Positions 1 through 7,729 of a DNA stretch of 64,000 bases are shown here, piece after piece. The stretch is from Pasteurella dagmatis (GTDB lineage: Bacteria > Pseudomonadota > Gammaproteobacteria > Enterobacterales > Pasteurellaceae). How positions within the stretch are numbered: position 1 is the stretch's first letter; every line of letters begins with the position of its first letter. Position numbers and translations under genes: made by a program. The notes under the pieces were generated by a model, which worked only from the letters and a program-made list of their open reading frames with translations, ran no database searches and had not been told where the DNA came from. The stretch spans positions 682,001 to 746,000 of the forward strand of contig NZ_LT906448.1 of assembly GCF_900186835.1 (NCBI RefSeq). The letters run 5' to 3'.

Positions 1-711
1 GCACTCTTTCATGTTGAGAAAATGTTGAATGCGGGGGCTGCGATCATTGATATTGGCGGAGAATCTACTCGTCCGATGGCAGATGAAGTGACACTTGAAC
101 AAGAATTAGCTCGTGTGATTCCCATGGTTGAAGCGGTAAATAAAAACTTTGACTGTTGGATTTCCGTGGATACTTCGAAATCTGTAGTAATGCAAGAAGC
201 AGCAAAAGTCGGAATGGATTTAATTAATGACATTCGTGCACTACGCGAGCCCAATGCATTAGAAACAGCAATTGCGTTGGATTTACCTACTTGCATTATG
301 CATATGCAAGGAGAACCTCGTACAATGCAACTCAATCCAACTTATGATAATGTGGTTGAGGATGTTTTTACATTCTTAATGCAACGTACAGAAGAATGTG
401 TGAATGCAGGCATGAAAAAATCCCACTTGATTTGGGATATGGGGTTTGGTTTTGGTAAAACTGTTGAGCACAATTATAAATTATTGAAAAATATACCGCA
501 CTTTTGTACGCAAGGTTATCCTGTCTTAGCTGGGCTTTCTCGTAAATCAATGATCGGTACTATATTAAATAAATCAGTGGAGAAGCGAATGGTTGGTAGT
601 GTCTCAGGTGCATTATTAGCCGCAATGAATGGTGCGAGTATTTTGCGGGTGCATGATGTTGAAGAAACAGCAGATGCGTTAAAAGTTTGGCAAGCGATGA
701 ATGTCGCATAA
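1..711 (+). CDS. folP: Dihydropteroate synthase, 5' end cut by window
   Basis: Condenses para-aminobenzoate with dihydropterin pyrophosphate to give dihydropteroate in cytoplasmic folate synthesis. The reading frame is open from base 1, so the start codon lies outside the window; 236 residues are visible against about 280 usual for the family. Recognisable motifs are DIGGESTRP near the visible N-terminus, GFGFGKTVEHN in the middle, and RKSMIG and RVHDVEET toward the C-terminus, which build the pterin and sulfonamide-binding sites of the TIM barrel. It lies 18 bp upstream of glmM, the same folP-glmM order as in Escherichia coli. The assignment is firm; only the N-terminus is missing. Confidence 0.96.
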   Translation, partial: ALFHVEKMLNAGAAIIDIGGESTRPMADEVTLEQELARVIPMVEAVNKNFDCWISVDTSKSVVMQEAAKVGMDLINDIRALREPNALETAIALDLPTCIMHMQGEPRTMQLNPTYDNVVEDVFTFLMQRTEECVNAGMKKSHLIWDMGFGFGKTVEHNYKLLKNIPHFCTQGYPVLAGLSRKSMIGTILNKSVEKRMVGSVSGALLAAMNGASILRVHDVEETADALKVWQAMNVA

Positions 712-729
712 CTAAGAAGGAAAGTAACT

Positions 730-2064
730 ATGGCAAATCGTAAATATTTTGGAACAGATGGGGTGCGTGGCAAAGTGGGTAGCGCACCAATTACACCAGA
801 TTTTGCATTAAAATTAGGCTGGGCAGCAGGCAAAGTATTGGCTACACAAGGCTCACGTACAGTTTTAATAGGTAAAGATACACGTATTTCTGGCTATATG
901 TTAGAGTCAGCGCTGGAAGCTGGTTTAGCTGCTGCAGGGCTTTCTGCAGCATTTACTGGCCCAATGCCTACCCCTGCAATCGCTTATTTAACACGTACTT
1001 TTCGTGCGGAGGCCGGCGTTGTGATTTCAGCATCACACAACCCTTATTATGATAATGGGATTAAGTTTTTCTCGGCACAAGGAACCAAATTACCAGATGA
1101 TGTAGAAGAAGCTATCGAAGCGATGCTTGAACAACCTATCGATTGTGTTGAGTCAGCAGATCTTGGTCGTGCAAGTCGTATTAAAGATGCCGCAGGTCGT
1201 TATATTGAATTTTGTAAAAGTACATTTCCTGCACATTTAAGTTTAGAAGGCTACAAGATCGTTGTGGACTGCGCAAATGGGGCAACTTACCACATTGCAC
1301 CAAATGTAATGCGTGAGCTAGGCGCAGAAGTAATTGAAATTGGTACTCAACCAAACGGGATGAATATCAATGAAAAATGTGGTGCAACAGATATTCAAGC
1401 GCTAACAGAAAAAGTTCTCGAAGTGAACGCAGATGTAGGTTTAGCTTACGATGGTGATGGTGATCGCATTATGATGGTGGATCATTTAGGAAATAAAGTA
1501 GATGGTGACCAAATTTTATTTATTATTGCTCGTGAAGCCTTACGTTCAGGAAACTTAAAAGGTGGTGTTGTTGGTACATTAATGAGTAATATGAGCTTAG
1601 AACTTGCACTTAAACAGCTTGGTGTACCATTCTTACGCGCAAACGTGGGTGACCGCTATGTACTTGAAAAAATGCAGGAAAAAGGCTGGATGTTTGGTGG
1701 AGAAAATTCAGGCCATATTATCATTGCGGATAAAAACACCACTGGCGATGGGATTATTGCTTCTTTAGCAGTATTAAGTGCAATGGTAGAACATCGTTTA
1801 TCATTAAATGAATTAGCAAGTGCGGTACAATTATTTCCACAAGTGTTAATTAATGTGCGCTTTGCGGGTGGTTCAAACCCACTTGAAAGTGAAACAGTAA
1901 AAAGAGTTGCAGCACAGGTTGAAACTCGTTTAGTAGGAAAAGGTCGCATTCTATTACGTAAGTCGGGCACAGAACCATTAATTCGTGTTATGGTCGAGTG
2001 TGAAGATGGTCAGTTAGCACAGCAATGTGCAGAAGAAATTGCAGAAGCAGTAAAAGCAAATTAA
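730..2064 (+). CDS. glmM: Phosphoglucosamine mutase
   Basis: Interconverts glucosamine-6-phosphate and glucosamine-1-phosphate, feeding UDP-GlcNAc for peptidoglycan and lipopolysaccharide. The 444-residue length is normal. The phospho-serine loop SASHNP places the catalytic serine at S102, the metal loop DGDGDR lies near residue 241, and the C-terminal phosphate-binding motif RKSGTEP is present. The start at 730 has a good ribosome site (AAGGAAAG). It follows folP closely and is closed by an intrinsic terminator, so the two are probably cotranscribed. No unusual features. Confidence 0.97.
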   Translation: MANRKYFGTDGVRGKVGSAPITPDFALKLGWAAGKVLATQGSRTVLIGKDTRISGYMLESALEAGLAAAGLSAAFTGPMPTPAIAYLTRTFRAEAGVVISASHNPYYDNGIKFFSAQGTKLPDDVEEAIEAMLEQPIDCVESADLGRASRIKDAAGRYIEFCKSTFPAHLSLEGYKIVVDCANGATYHIAPNVMRELGAEVIEIGTQPNGMNINEKCGATDIQALTEKVLEVNADVGLAYDGDGDRIMMVDHLGNKVDGDQILFIIAREALRSGNLKGGVVGTLMSNMSLELALKQLGVPFLRANVGDRYVLEKMQEKGWMFGGENSGHIIIADKNTTGDGIIASLAVLSAMVEHRLSLNELASAVQLFPQVLINVRFAGGSNPLESETVKRVAAQVETRLVGKGRILLRKSGTEPLIRVMVECEDGQLAQQCAEEIAEAVKAN

Positions 2065-2079
2065 AACAATACTAAAAAT

Positions 2080-2110
2080 AAACTGGGTAGGTTTGCCCAG
2101 TTTATTTTTG
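2080..2110 (+). terminator. Intrinsic terminator after glmM
   Basis: Perfect 8-bp stem AAACTGGG/CCCAGTTT with an 8-base loop, followed by TTTATTTTTG. It lies 16 bp after the glmM stop and ends the folP-glmM unit. Confidence 0.85.
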
Positions 2111-2135
2111 TTTTATAGTTAGGAGTCTCCAATTA

Positions 2136-2594
2136 ATGGATATTTTTGTAATGCGCCACGGTGAAGCAGAAATGAACGCAGGTTCGGATCAGGATAGAAA
2201 ACTGAATTTGCGAGGATTACAGCAAGCAAACTCTCAAGGAATGTGGCTAAAATCGACTGCACTTTTTGATAAAGTTTTAGTCAGTCCTTATATTCGTGCA
2301 CAGGAAACATTTAAACAAATTAATTTAATTTTTGGTGATATATTGACCTCTCGTCAAGAAACTTGGCAAGGAATTACGCCTTACGGCAATTCAAATATCG
2401 TGATTGATTATCTTGATGTATTGGCTGAACAAGGGGTAAAGTCTGTATTGATTATTTCACATCTACCTTTAGTGGGAGAAATTGTCAGTGCGTTGTGTGG
2501 AAGTAATGGTGTTCGTTTTTATCCTTCCACTGTTGCACACATAGTTTGGGATAGAAAAACTGGTCATTTGGAGCAAATAAAGTATCCTGAGTGA
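2136..2594 (+). CDS. sixA: SixA-type phosphohistidine phosphatase
   Basis: Small (152-residue) single-domain member of the histidine phosphatase (phosphoglycerate mutase-like) superfamily. The N-terminal RHG motif is at residues 7-9, so H8 is the expected phospho-acceptor; the second conserved histidine lies in ISHLPLVGE. In E. coli SixA dephosphorylates phosphohistidine in HPt domains or the nitrogen phosphotransferase system; which target applies here cannot be read from the sequence. It has its own short upstream region after the glmM terminator, and no clear terminator follows it. Confidence 0.88.
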   Translation: MDIFVMRHGEAEMNAGSDQDRKLNLRGLQQANSQGMWLKSTALFDKVLVSPYIRAQETFKQINLIFGDILTSRQETWQGITPYGNSNIVIDYLDVLAEQGVKSVLIISHLPLVGEIVSALCGSNGVRFYPSTVAHIVWDRKTGHLEQIKYPE

Positions 2595-2695
2595 TCAAGT
2601 GATTTTGTTTGTTTCTGCTGTATTTTAGATAATAAATGGCACATTAATATACAATGTGAAAAGTTCAAATATTTACAAATCTTCACTTGTTTAAA

Positions 2696-2724
2696 TTGGA
2701 ATTTATTTTCATTTTTTTTATAAT
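2696..2724 (+). promoter_or_regulatory. Sigma-70 promoter for lipoprotein gene
   Basis: TTGGAA, 17-bp spacer, TATAAT. Predicted initiation near 2731 gives an untranslated leader of about 160 nt before the lipoprotein start codon at 2893, which is long for this window. Confidence 0.6.
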
Positions 2725-2742
2725 CAATAGGTTGTATTTGCT

Positions 2743-2761
2743 TTTCATTTATAAAATGAAA
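2743..2761. repeat. Perfect 8-3-8 inverted repeat in leader
   Basis: TTTCATTT-ATA-AAATGAAA, just downstream of the predicted transcription start. It could be an operator for a dimeric regulator or a weak RNA hairpin. It does not match the regulator consensus sequences I tried. Confidence 0.5.
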
Positions 2762-2892
2762 TCAATGAAAATGATTTTTGGTAAAGAAGTGTAAATGGTC
2801 ATTTCTTTTTTGATTGATTTATTACACACTATCGCTCAGCAAAGAGATTCTTTGTGAGTGTGATTTTATGGCCTCGTAACCATTTAGGAGAA

Positions 2893-3573
2893 ATGATGAA
2901 AAAATCAGTATTAGCAGCATTAGTATTAGGTGCAAGTTTAACAATGACTGGCTGTTTCGATAAAGATAGCAAAGCTGGTCAAGAAGTTGAAAAAGCAAAA
3001 GCGAGTGTTGTAGAAGCTAAAGATGCAGTAAGTAATGCTGCTTCAGATGTAAAAAATGCAGCAGCTGAAACTGCAAAAGAAGTAAAAGAATCTGTAAAAC
3101 AAAGTGTTGCTGAAGCAAAAGAAACTGTTGCAGCAAAAGTTGAAGATGTGAAAGCAGCAGCAACAGAAGCGAAAGATGCAACTGTTGAAAAAGCAGCAGA
3201 GCTAAAAGACGCTGCAGCAGCTAAATTAGATGAAGCAAAAGTGGCTGCAACAGAAGCGAAAGATGCAGTATCTGATAAAGCGGCTGAAATGAAAAAAGCA
3301 GCAGAAGACAAAGTAGAAGCAGCGAAAGATGCAGCAGCAGATAAAACTGCAGAAGCAAAAGTAGCAGCTGAAGCGAAAGTTGAAGAAGCGAAAGCAGCGG
3401 CAGCAGATACTAAACAAGCAGCAGCTGAGAAAGTTGAAGAAGTGAAAAAAGCGGTTGATGAAAAAGTCACAGAAGCAAAAGCGGCAATGACTGAAGCAAA
3501 AGAAGCGGTTGCAACAAAAACTGAAGAAGCTAAAGATGCAATTAAAGCTGTGGTTCAACCAAAATCAGAATAA
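2893..3573 (+). CDS. Ala/Lys/Glu-rich repetitive lipoprotein
   Basis: The start is placed at 2893 or 2896 (MMKKSVLAAL) rather than the longer frame at 2854, because a lipoprotein signal follows directly: charged KK, a hydrophobic stretch, and the lipobox MTGC with lipidated Cys about 22 residues in. The rest, about 200 residues, is almost only Ala, Lys, Glu, Val, Asp and Thr in repeats of the type EAKDA, EKVEEAK and DKAAEMKKA. It predicts one very long amphipathic helix or coiled coil resembling LEA, apolipoprotein or Lpp-like proteins. A periplasm-spanning or envelope-stabilising role is only inference. A terminator follows immediately. Confidence 0.8.
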   Translation: MMKKSVLAALVLGASLTMTGCFDKDSKAGQEVEKAKASVVEAKDAVSNAASDVKNAAAETAKEVKESVKQSVAEAKETVAAKVEDVKAAATEAKDATVEKAAELKDAAAAKLDEAKVAATEAKDAVSDKAAEMKKAAEDKVEAAKDAAADKTAEAKVAAEAKVEEAKAAAADTKQAAAEKVEEVKKAVDEKVTEAKAAMTEAKEAVATKTEEAKDAIKAVVQPKSE

Positions 3574-3589
3574 ACTTCTAGGTTCTATA

Positions 3590-3623
3590 AAAATAGAGGG
3601 TATATATCCCTCTATTTTTTTAT
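3590..3623 (+). terminator. Intrinsic terminator after lipoprotein gene
   Basis: Stem AAAATAGAGGG/CCCTCTATTTT (11 bp) with loop TATATAT, followed by a T-rich tail. The A-rich side could also serve transcription from minC on the other strand. Confidence 0.85.
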
Positions 3624-3663
3624 TTGTTGGACTGAACTACAAATACTTCTTTCATTTAAGCTA

Positions 3664-4326
3664 TTAGAATGTGGAAAATGCAAGTTTTTCTTTTTCTGCA
3701 AAAATTCTGACCGCACTTTGGCGATATTCGCTTGGGAGCTTTTCTTTATAAATAAAACGGCTATTTACAGCGATAAATTCGGCATCTAAATATTGGGTAT
3801 AAATTGCACCTGAACTTGAATTCACACCAGCCATTGCTCTACCTAGCAATTTTCCATAGATATGAATATTGCCATCTGCCGCAACTTCTGCACCTTCTTC
3901 AACGTTGCCGTGAATGATTAAATCGCTATTTTTTGCATAAATAACTTGATTTGCACTTACGCTTTGCTCAATAACCTTTGTAGGTAAATACCGCGGTTGT
4001 GGCAGAATATCCAATATTTCGCCACTTTTTCCTAATAATGGTAGATTCGCAGTTAAAATAATTTCTTTTTGTAAGTCATGTTGCCAATCAGATACACCAA
4101 TAATTTGAATTCGATATTCGGCAAATAATGCTTTAAGTGCAATTAAATCGATTTTTTCAAGGCTTGGTGTGAATTTAAGAATGACTGCGATATTGTCAAA
4201 AAATGACGGAGAGTTTTGAATTTTCCTATTCAGGTTACGTTTAATGACGGTGAGGCTCGTGCTGTTCAAAGTGATGAAAACTGACGAAAATTGTCCAGTA
4301 TGAAATTCCACGATATCCTGTGCCAT
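3664..4326 (-). CDS. minC: Septum-site inhibitor MinC
   Basis: Inhibitor of FtsZ polymerisation that blocks polar division when recruited by MinD. The C-terminal beta-helix domain is clear: RYLPTKV, then ADGNIHIYGKLLGRAMAG and the QYLDAEFIAV strand, as in E. coli MinC. The N-terminal domain is more divergent. The start at 4326 (MAQDIVEF, GGATGG upstream) is preferred over 4338, giving 220 residues. It is divergent from ycgL, as in E. coli. The odd point is that minD and minE, normally directly downstream, are absent: the next DNA is the terminator and the lipoprotein gene on the opposite strand. Confidence 0.9.
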   Translation of the reverse strand: MAQDIVEFHTGQFSSVFITLNSTSLTVIKRNLNRKIQNSPSFFDNIAVILKFTPSLEKIDLIALKALFAEYRIQIIGVSDWQHDLQKEIILTANLPLLGKSGEILDILPQPRYLPTKVIEQSVSANQVIYAKNSDLIIHGNVEEGAEVAADGNIHIYGKLLGRAMAGVNSSSGAIYTQYLDAEFIAVNSRFIYKEKLPSEYRQSAVRIFAEKEKLAFSTF

Positions 4327-4415
4327 AATGCCATCCAAATAATAAAATTGACTGTTTTAATCATAAAGAATTGTGCTAGGATCGGCAAATCTTTTTTGAT
4401 GTAGGAATATGAGTA

Positions 4416-4667
4416 ATGCTGTGTGCAATTTATAAAAGTAAGCGAAAAATTGGAACTTATTTATATGTAGAAAAGCGTGATCAATTTAACCAAGTTCCCG
4501 ATGTGTTAAGAGAGGCATTTGGTACACCTATTTTCGTGATGATGTTTAATTTAAACGGTGAAAAACCTTTAGTAAATGCAGATAAGGAGGCAGTCTTAAA
4601 ACAAATCCAAGAAAAAGGTTTCTATCTGCAAATACCAAAAGAGGATGATTGGTTATTCAAGATTTAA
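4416..4667 (+). CDS. ycgL: YcgL-domain protein
   Basis: An 83-residue protein of the YcgL family, function unknown. Matching features are [15 protein letters not shown], the conserved GEKPLVNAD segment and [12 protein letters not shown]. It is shorter than E. coli YcgL at the C-terminus. The gene stands divergent to minC, an arrangement shared with enterobacteria, and its last 11 bp overlap the 3' end of the convergent repair gene at 4657-5040. Confidence 0.88.
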   Translation: MLCAIYKSKRKIGTYLYVEKRDQFNQVPDVLREAFGTPIFVMMFNLNGEKPLVNADKEAVLKQIQEKGFYLQIPKEDDWLFKI

Positions 4668-5040
4668 CTTGAGTAAAGCGAGGTTTAGCGGGCATTCGCT
4701 CCTCAATTCTCGTTTTATTTGCCTCTAAGGCATTTTGAGTGGGCTCGTAATCGAGCCATAATAAAGGATCTTCAGGCAAGTCTGTTGGCCAGATATATTT
4801 TACATTAAACCCTCTGGCAAGACATTCTTGATGTAATAAATCATAACGTCGTTTTAAAAATGCTAGTTTATTGAAAAAGAAACGCACATGACCAGAGCCT
4901 AATTTATAGTCATCAGGCTGTCCTGCTAGGTTAAACTTCCCTTTAGCAACGGCATTAGGAATTCTGGTGAGTTCTCTATGTTCTGCAAGTAAATGTTGAT
5001 CACAAAGCTCATCTACAGGGATAAGATTAATTCTCGTCAT
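4657..5040 (-). CDS. T4 endonuclease V-like pyrimidine dimer glycosylase
   Basis: A 127-residue protein matching the DenV/Pdg family. These enzymes cut the N-glycosylic bond of UV-induced cyclobutane pyrimidine dimers and then cleave the abasic site. The N-terminus MTRINL is shared with T4 DenV. The catalytic N-terminal Thr (T2) and Arg R3 align, and so do R22, the catalytic Glu E23 and R26 in AEHRELTRI. The later block [19 protein letters not shown] matches T4 LGAGHVTFFYDKLEFLRKR. Family length is about 138 residues. It lies just after the fet operon terminator on the same strand and may get read-through. Repair of UV dimers is inferred from the family. Confidence 0.9.
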   Translation of the reverse strand: MTRINLIPVDELCDQHLLAEHRELTRIPNAVAKGKFNLAGQPDDYKLGSGHVRFFFNKLAFLKRRYDLLHQECLARGFNVKYIWPTDLPEDPLLWLDYEPTQNALEANKTRIEERMPAKPRFTQVKS

Positions 5041-5046
5041 TGTAAG

Positions 5047-5080
5047 GTAAAATTGGTGCGCACAATTTAGCGCACCATTT
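5047..5080 (-). terminator. Terminator at end of fet operon
   Basis: Perfect 8-bp stem TGGTGCGC/GCGCACCA with an 8-base loop, then AATTTTACC on the minus strand. It separates the cytochrome gene from the pyrimidine dimer glycosylase gene; the U-tract is short, so read-through is possible. Confidence 0.7.
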
Positions 5081-5082
5081 AG

Positions 5083-5391
5083 TTATTTGAGGGTTTGAAT
5101 GAAGTCTGCAATGGCTTGCATATCTTCCGGTGATAAACGTGATTTTGCAGCATTACCTGCACCAACGATTTGACCTTCTTTACGTGCTTTAAGTGAGTTC
5201 ACAATTTCACTTGCAGGTAATTGATTTAAGATCTTAGATTGATTAAGTGCTGATTTTTCAGCATTATTTCCGTGGCAGAAGGAACACGATTGTTTAAACA
5301 ATTTTTGTCCATGTTCAACACTTGCTTGAACGGTACCAGCCGATAACATAAATACTGTCGTTAAGAATAGAGTAGAGTAAGTTTTTTTCAT
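5083..5391 (-). CDS. Small periplasmic class I c-type cytochrome
   Basis: A 102-residue protein with a cleavable signal peptide (cut probably after VQA, residue 23) and one haem c site, CSFCH at residues 36-40, in the usual N-terminal position. The C-terminal helix LSPEDMQAIADFIQTL is typical of class I cytochromes. No methionine occurs at the usual sixth-ligand position before that helix; the only mature-domain Met lies inside EDM. It is the last gene of the fet iron operon and overlaps its neighbour by one base (TAATG). It probably accepts or donates electrons for iron handling or thioredoxin recycling, which is inference. Confidence 0.88.
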   Translation of the reverse strand: MKKTYSTLFLTTVFMLSAGTVQASVEHGQKLFKQSCSFCHGNNAEKSALNQSKILNQLPASEIVNSLKARKEGQIVGAGNAAKSRLSPEDMQAIADFIQTLK

Positions 5392-5906
5392 TATTGACCT
5401 TTAATTTTTCCTTGAAAAAGTAAGTGTAAAAAATCATCAGGGATTAAGCTTTCGAATTTATAAAGGATTTTGCCTTCGGGGTCAATAACGAAAGAAGAGG
5501 GGGTGCCAATCAATTTATAACGCTCTGCGGTAATTTTGAGTTGATCTTTGACTACGGGTAACATAATTTCTCTTTGATTTACAACATCTTGTGTTTTTGC
5601 TTTCTCACCATCAATATTTATTGCAAGGATATGTAAATTATGTGCTGGATATTGCTTTATTAGTTGTTCAAACTGTTTAAGTTCTGCAATACATATACCA
5701 CAATTTTCTGACCAGAAATTGAGCAATATGGTCTTTCCTTTGTATTGTGTCAGGTTAACCGTATTCCCTTGTAAATCGAAAACCGCAATTTCTGGTGCAG
5801 GATGACCTATTTCTGCACTTTCGTCTTTACATGAAATTAATGAAAAACTAACCGCACTTAGCAAGCATAAATGTAAAACAACAAATAAAAATGATTTAAT
5901 TTTCAT
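5391..5906 (-). CDS. TlpA-like thioredoxin-fold lipoprotein
   Basis: A periplasm-facing thiol-disulfide protein of the TlpA/ResA/AhpC-TSA type, 171 residues from the start at 5906. It has a lipobox LISC with Cys26, the entry segment GHPAPEIAVFDLQG, and the redox pair CGIC at residues 69-72 in NFWSENCGIC, followed by the cis-Pro region GTPSSFVIDPEGKI. The longer frame beginning at 5933 is less likely because the signal starts at MKIKSFLF. It overlaps the ATPase gene by 11 bp and the cytochrome by 1 bp. Campylobacter P19/FTR1 clusters carry thioredoxin-like proteins at the same place. Confidence 0.9.
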   Translation of the reverse strand: MKIKSFLFVVLHLCLLSAVSFSLISCKDESAEIGHPAPEIAVFDLQGNTVNLTQYKGKTILLNFWSENCGICIAELKQFEQLIKQYPAHNLHILAINIDGEKAKTQDVVNQREIMLPVVKDQLKITAERYKLIGTPSSFVIDPEGKILYKFESLIPDDFLHLLFQGKIKGQ

Positions 5907-6567
5907 TGCTTTGTTCTCGCAATAATTTCCCATGTTGCAGGAAAATAATGCGGTTGGCTAATTTTCCTAAATCGGGGTTGTGTGTGACCATTACGATAGT
6001 TCTACCTTGCTTGTTAAGGGATATGAGTAGATCGAGAACCAGTTGTTCATTTTTTTCATCAAGGTTACCGGTTGGTTCATCGGCAAAAATGACGGGAGGT
6101 TGATTGACTAATGCTCGTGCAATACAAACACGTTGTTGCTCACCGCCTGATAATTGGCTAGGGCGATGATCAAAACGGTGTGCTAATCCCACTTGAGTTA
6201 ATACCGCTTTAGCGGCATCTTCATCGACAACACTATGATAATGTTGTGCAAGCATCACGTTTTCAAGAGCTGTGAGATAGGGAATTAAATGGAATTGTTG
6301 GAAAACTAAGCCGATTTTTTCGGCTCGAAATCGTTGACGACCTATTTCATCAAGTTGTGCGGCATCAATGCCATCTAAAATCACTTTGCCTTCTGTTGCG
6401 GTATCCAATCCTGTGAGAATGTTCATCAAGGTGGTTTTCCCAGAACCTGAAGCCCCCATTATTGCCACAAATTCTCCTTTTTGAATATGAATATTAATGT
6501 CCTCAAGTGCGGTTATTTGTTCAAATCTTTTATAAAGGTGTTGGGTTTCAATCACATTTTTTGACAT
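5896..6567 (-). CDS. ABC transporter ATP-binding protein of fet operon
   Basis: A 223-residue nucleotide-binding subunit of the MacB/LolD class. Walker A is GASGSGKT at residues 38-45, the signature is LSGGEQQR near 138, Walker B with catalytic Glu is VIFADEPTG near 160, and the switch histidine is in VMVTHN. It lies between two FtsX-type permease genes and a thioredoxin lipoprotein gene in one tight minus-strand operon, so it should drive the heterodimeric permease. The family often moves or deforms envelope components instead of importing ions; the substrate here is unknown. Confidence 0.92.
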   Translation of the reverse strand: MSKNVIETQHLYKRFEQITALEDINIHIQKGEFVAIMGASGSGKTTLMNILTGLDTATEGKVILDGIDAAQLDEIGRQRFRAEKIGLVFQQFHLIPYLTALENVMLAQHYHSVVDEDAAKAVLTQVGLAHRFDHRPSQLSGGEQQRVCIARALVNQPPVIFADEPTGNLDEKNEQLVLDLLISLNKQGRTIVMVTHNPDLGKLANRIIFLQHGKLLREQSNEN

Positions 6568-6589
6568 AATTTTTCCTTTTCTTATTTCC

Positions 6590-7729
6590 CTATTCGCCTT
6601 TCAATACATTGGCGGTTTGAATATGTAAGGCACGACGAGCTGGGACTATAACAGCGATAAATGCCACTAATAATGAAAGTATTATCGTGATTGGCAATAC
6701 AGGTAGACGCATATCAATGCTAGCTTTAAACACTGTTAAACCGAGTAATTGAGCTAAAATGTAGCCGAGAATCAAGCCTACTAAAATGGCGCAAAGGGCA
6801 ATCATTAAAATTTCAGTCGCAATTTGCAAAATGATATCCTTGCGTTTGGCGCCTAATGCTTTTTGTAAGGCGAATTCTTTAGCACGTTCGCCTACGATAG
6901 CTATTAAGGTGGTATTCACACAAAGGGTTGCAAGTACAAGAATGACAGCAGAGATCAATCCCATTAATCCTTTGATCTTATCTAGAATTTTCCCTTCCGA
7001 TGCAGATACTTTACGAATTGGGCGGATTTCTAATTCTGGATATTGTTTTTTTAACTGTGTAGCAAAAGCATCTACTTGCCCTTGATCATTTTTCACATTC
7101 ATCAAGACGTTCGTCGCTTGTCCTCTTTTATCAAGCCAAGTTTGTGCAAATTCTAAACTCACAATTAACATATTATCGGTAGCATCGCCTGATTCGATGA
7201 TTGCCTTAATATTAAAACGGTGTTTTTCATTGTTATTTTTGGTTAAAGTTAATTTATCGCCAATTTTTAAATTTAAGCGCTCCGCTAAGGTTTTTCCAAT
7301 CATTGCATTGCGATCATCAAAATTTACACCAATCGCTGACCCCGTAATTTGCCAATAAGGTGATAGAGTTCGAATATTTCCAAACCAAACCCCCATAATC
7401 ACTATTTTTTCTAATTCACTGCGAGTGACACCATATAAATAAGGACTTGCTGCACTAATTAAACCTTCTGGTGCTTGTTGGATAATTTGCTGTAATTGCT
7501 GTTCTTGAATTAAGCCACTGGAATTTGAACCAATATAGAAGTTTGCACCAAATGTACGTAATTCTTGGCTCATTTTAGTGTTGATATCAAAATACACGGC
7601 AGCCATTGCTGTAACAATACTTGCTCCAACAGTTAAGGCTGCAAAAATAATCAATACACGTTGTAGACGTAAACGAAGGGATTGGAAAATCAAGCGCCAA
7701 AACATACTGAATTTTTGATTAACGCCCAT
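6590..7729 (-). CDS. FtsX/MacB-type ABC permease (second)
   Basis: A 379-residue membrane protein with the FtsX/MacB layout: one N-terminal membrane segment (about residues 20-42), a large periplasmic domain of about 220 residues, and three C-terminal segments (about 255-370) with the conserved EFALQKALGAKRKDI loop that contacts the ATPase. Its first codons overlap the 3' end of the upstream permease gene by 11 bp, which suggests translational coupling. It is one half of a probable heterodimeric transporter in the fet cluster. Confidence 0.9.
   Translation of the reverse strand: MGVNQKFSMFWRLIFQSLRLRLQRVLIIFAALTVGASIVTAMAAVYFDINTKMSQELRTFGANFYIGSNSSGLIQEQQLQQIIQQAPEGLISAASPYLYGVTRSELEKIVIMGVWFGNIRTLSPYWQITGSAIGVNFDDRNAMIGKTLAERLNLKIGDKLTLTKNNNEKHRFNIKAIIESGDATDNMLIVSLEFAQTWLDKRGQATNVLMNVKNDQGQVDAFATQLKKQYPELEIRPIRKVSASEGKILDKIKGLMGLISAVILVLATLCVNTTLIAIVGERAKEFALQKALGAKRKDIILQIATEILMIALCAILVGLILGYILAQLLGLTVFKASIDMRLPVLPITIILSLLVAFIAVIVPARRALHIQTANVLKGE

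Larger units (their letters stand above)
2595..2892. other. 298-bp gap with promoter and long leader
   Basis: AT-rich spacer between sixA and the lipoprotein gene. It holds a well-formed sigma-70 promoter at 2696-2724 and a perfect 8-3-8 inverted repeat at 2743-2761, both listed separately. No additional gene with a plausible start was seen. Confidence 0.6.

Noticed and set aside
2979-3558. Long open frames on the minus strand across the lipoprotein gene, Ser/Ala/Phe-rich
   Set aside because: They are mirror products of the Ala/Lys/Glu repeats on the plus strand, with no ribosome site or recognisable family.
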